A DNA stretch of 64,000 nucleotides, from NCBI GenBank assembly GCA_942493055.1, contig OW818680.1, forward strand, positions 4,464,001 through 4,528,000, read 5' to 3'. This stretch comes from CAIZQW01 sp942493055 (lineage in GTDB: Bacteria > Verrucomicrobiota > Kiritimatiellia > RFP12 > UBA1067). The position numbers and the translations under genes are program-made. How positions within the stretch are numbered: position 1 is the first letter of the stretch; every line of letters begins with the position of its first letter. Of the stretch, positions 61,719 through 64,000 are shown piece after piece. The notes beneath the pieces were generated by a model that saw only the letters and a list, made by a program, of their open reading frames with translations, did not search any database and had not been told where the DNA came from.

Positions 61719-63386
61719 ATGAAATGCAACTTCACGGCCTTTGTAGCCCTGATACTGATGCCGCTGGCCCTGTTACAGGCCGTCGGGGAGTCTGGCTCTT
61801 CACCTGCGTCTGCACAGGGGGCCGCGCTGTCGCATGATGTCGTGGTGTATGGCGACTCATCCGGGGCGGTGGTTGCTGCGATTGAAGCCAAGCGCGAGGG
61901 GCGCTCAGTCATCTGGCTGAACCCCACGGGCTTTCCGGGCGGCATGAGCGCCAGCGGACTTGGCGCCACGGATTTCCTGGGACGTCGAGACACCTTCGGC
62001 GGCATCGCCTCAGAATTTTATGATGGCGTGGCGAAGGCCTACAAGACAAACTATGTCCGGAGTTTTGAGCCGCACGTCGGCAAGCAGGTCTTCGAGCAGT
62101 TGCTAACGGCTGCTGGTGTGACCGTGGTTTACAATGAAAAACTCGACCGCACCTCCGGCAAGGGCGTGACCCTGGAGGGCAAGCGGATCAAGGCCATCAC
62201 GATGCTCAGCGGTAAGACCTACTCCGGCAAGATGTTCATTGATGCGACGTACGTCGGCGACCTGATGGCTGCGGCAGGTGTGACCTATACGGTCGGACGC
62301 GAGCCCGAAAGCCAGTACGGCGAAGATATGGCTGGCGTGCGGCGCGGGGACACGAACCCGCGCGTCCACTACAGACAGAAGGATAAGGATCACTTCATCA
62401 AGGATGTGGACCCTTATGTGAAGCCGGGTGACCGTAGCAGTGGACTGCTGCCTCATATTCACAAGATCGAGGGTCTCAAGAATGGCCAGGGCGACAAGAA
62501 GATTCAAGCCTTCAACTACCGCGTCTGCCTCACGACCAACCCTGAGAACCGCATCCCCCTTGAAAAGCCTGCGGGCTATCGCGAAAGCGATCACGAACTG
62601 CTGCTGCGCAACTTCGATGCGGGCGACCTGCGCCTGCCTGCGCTCATCGAACCGTTGGCTGGCGGGCAGAAGGTCGACTGGAACAACATGCACGCCGTCG
62701 GCTCGGATTATCCGGGCGCGAACTGGGAGTATCCTGAAGCCAGTTACGAGCTCCGCCGCGAGATTGAGCAGGCGCATGAAACCTATATCCGCGGCTTTCT
62801 CTGGACGATGGCGAACCATCCGCGCGTGCCGGAGGAGATCCGCAAGAGGACCGCGACCTACGGCTTGCCCAAGGATGAATTCACGGACAACAACGGCTGG
62901 CCGTGGATGATCTACATCCGCGAGGCGCGGCGCATGGTGGGCGACTACGTCATGACACAGCTCGACTGCGAAGGCAAACGCGCTGCTCCTGATCCGGTGG
63001 GACTGGGCTCCTTCGGCATGGACTCGCATGTGGTCCAGCACTTTGTTACCGAGCGTGGCTTTTGTATCAGTGACGGCGTGATCTGGCGCGTGCCGCCCAA
63101 GCCCTATGGCATTTCCTATCGCTCGATCATCCCGCCTAAGGGCCAGTGCGAAAATCTCTTCTCTTCAATCTGCCTCTCCGCATCGCATGTGGCGCACGGT
63201 TCGATCCGCATGGAGCCGGTCTTCATGGCGTTGAGCCAGAGTGCGGCCATCGCAGCCGGGCTGGCCATGGATAAGAACGTGAGCGTGCAGGAGGTGCCTT
63301 ATCCGGCGCTGCTGGAGAGGCTCGAAAATGCCAAACAAATCGTGAGACTGGAAGCGCAGACAAAATCGAGGAGCCCTAAAAAGTGA
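61719..63386 (+). CDS. Secreted FAD-dependent oxidoreductase
   Basis: 555 residues. A signal peptide (FVALILMPLALLQA) is followed by the dinucleotide-binding start HDVVVYGDSSGAVVAAIEAKREG, a GxxxG-type variant of the usual GxGxxG, then GGMSASGLGATD and the second-strand motif MFIDATYVGDLMAAAGV. The C-terminal SASHVAHGSIRMEPVFMALSQSAAIAAGLA is typical of the FAD-dependent oxidoreductase family common in PVC and Bacteroidota polysaccharide loci. The substrate is unknown. The stop overlaps the next start by 1 bp (TGATG). Confidence 0.85.
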   Translation: MKCNFTAFVALILMPLALLQAVGESGSSPASAQGAALSHDVVVYGDSSGAVVAAIEAKREGRSVIWLNPTGFPGGMSASGLGATDFLGRRDTFGGIASEFYDGVAKAYKTNYVRSFEPHVGKQVFEQLLTAAGVTVVYNEKLDRTSGKGVTLEGKRIKAITMLSGKTYSGKMFIDATYVGDLMAAAGVTYTVGREPESQYGEDMAGVRRGDTNPRVHYRQKDKDHFIKDVDPYVKPGDRSSGLLPHIHKIEGLKNGQGDKKIQAFNYRVCLTTNPENRIPLEKPAGYRESDHELLLRNFDAGDLRLPALIEPLAGGQKVDWNNMHAVGSDYPGANWEYPEASYELRREIEQAHETYIRGFLWTMANHPRVPEEIRKRTATYGLPKDEFTDNNGWPWMIYIREARRMVGDYVMTQLDCEGKRAAPDPVGLGSFGMDSHVVQHFVTERGFCISDGVIWRVPPKPYGISYRSIIPPKGQCENLFSSICLSASHVAHGSIRMEPVFMALSQSAAIAAGLAMDKNVSVQEVPYPALLERLENAKQIVRLEAQTKSRSPKK

Positions 63387-64000
63387 TGAACGCGTTGACG
63401 GCAATTCTTCTTGTATCGGCCTGTACAGTGCGTGCAGCAGAGTACCACGTCTCACCTGCTGGCCAGGACAACAATGCGGGGACGGAACAAAAACCGTTCA
63501 GGACGATCTCGGCTGCGGCTCTCGTGGCGCAGCCAGGCGACACGGTCACTGTGCATGAGGGGATCTATCGCGAACGGGTCAACCCGCCACGCGGCGGCAC
63601 CTCCGAGTCGAAGCGCATCGTCTACCGGGCCGCCCCAGGAGAAAAGGCGGTGATTACAGGTTCGGAGATCATCAAGCAGTGGCAGAAGATCCAGGAGGAT
63701 CTCTGGAAGGTTGTGATCCCGAATACGTTCTTCAACGGCTTCAACCCCTACAACGATGTCATCGGTGGCGAATGGTATGGAACGCCGCGTGGCGGCTTTA
63801 ACCGGCATTCAGGGGCGGTCTACCTGAATGGCGCATGGCTGGATGAAGCGCGCGAACTTGCTCACGTATTGAAGTTAGCGCATGGCCGACCACTCTGGTA
63901 TGCTGAAGTGGACAAAGAAAACACCACGATCTGGGCGCAGTTCAAGGGTGTTGATCCGAACGCGGAGAACGTCGAGATCAACGTGCGCCAATCCGTCTTC
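63386..64000 (+). CDS. Secreted right-handed beta-helix protein, N-terminal part (cut by window end)
   Basis: 205 residues are visible and the frame is open at the edge. The signal peptide ILLVSACTVRA precedes AEYHVSPAGQDNNAGT, then PFRTISAAALVAQPGDTVTVHEGIY, the signature of DUF1565-type right-handed beta-helix proteins. Such proteins are often polysaccharide lyases. It is translationally coupled to the oxidoreductase gene by a 1-bp overlap. Confidence 0.85.
   Translation, partial: MNALTAILLVSACTVRAAEYHVSPAGQDNNAGTEQKPFRTISAAALVAQPGDTVTVHEGIYRERVNPPRGGTSESKRIVYRAAPGEKAVITGSEIIKQWQKIQEDLWKVVIPNTFFNGFNPYNDVIGGEWYGTPRGGFNRHSGAVYLNGAWLDEARELAHVLKLAHGRPLWYAEVDKENTTIWAQFKGVDPNAENVEINVRQSVF

Overview
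The window most likely comes from a PVC-superphylum bacterium (Kiritimatiellota, Lentisphaerota or Verrucomicrobiota; a planctomycete is less likely). The reasons are three secreted sulfatases plus a sulfatase remnant, an MJ0042-type zinc-ribbon membrane protein, a very large PATR (autotransporter-associated beta-strand repeat) protein, DUF5060- and GH99-like secreted enzymes, and several families of extragenic palindromes. No rRNA, tRNA, CRISPR array or complete insertion sequence was recognised.

Left end (1-5.3 kb): the 3' part of an AraC-type regulator runs convergently into a 1626-residue membrane-anchored protein with a zinc ribbon, a thioredoxin-like segment, a transglutaminase-like core, a PA14-like segment and a discoidin-like C-terminus. 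A 321-bp divergent intergenic region separates it from the next block.

5.6-31.6 kb: a long co-directional Tad (Flp) pilus/secretion locus coupled to Ser/Thr phospho-signalling. Order: PP2C phosphatase with a transmembrane segment; protein with two kinase domains and a transmembrane segment; CpaB/RcpC; secretin CpaC/RcpA; FHA-CpaF fusion ATPase; TadB; TadC; two membrane proteins carrying three more FHA domains; a small secreted protein; two Flp-type pilins; prepilin peptidase; TadE; TadG-like protein; a third pilin; a second TadE; a small secreted protein whose 5' end is an 8-bp repeat element; a TPR protein; a glycine-rich secreted protein; a second CpaF without FHA; a small secreted protein. 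No TadZ/CpaE is present. Kinase, phosphatase and FHA proteins share one layout: cytoplasmic signalling domain, one membrane span, extracytoplasmic domain. This suggests pilus assembly or secretion is gated by reversible phosphorylation. It is the most interesting system in the window.

31.7-41.7 kb: a tight operon for sulfated polysaccharide breakdown: sulfatase, beta-helix protein, five-bladed-propeller protein, GH28/GH49-like beta-helix hydrolase, second sulfatase and an unrecognised 707-residue secreted protein, then the C-terminal remnant of a lost sulfatase. A 1598-residue PATR surface protein (41.7-46.5 kb) lies on the opposite strand, divergent from the next operon.

46.7-64 kb: further secreted carbohydrate genes: GH99-like, third sulfatase, unknown protein, GH13-like, Tat-exported sugar isomerase-like, GH5-like, alpha-glucuronidase-like, DUF5060, an AT-rich Bacteroidota-like propeller gene on the minus strand, a FAD-dependent oxidoreductase and a truncated beta-helix protein. 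No SusC/SusD pair is seen. Several enzymes of unrelated fold share nearly the same signal-peptide DNA. Intergenic spaces hold palindromes of at least four sequence types (30070, 53884, 53970, 58029) besides the 8-bp-unit element at 27178.
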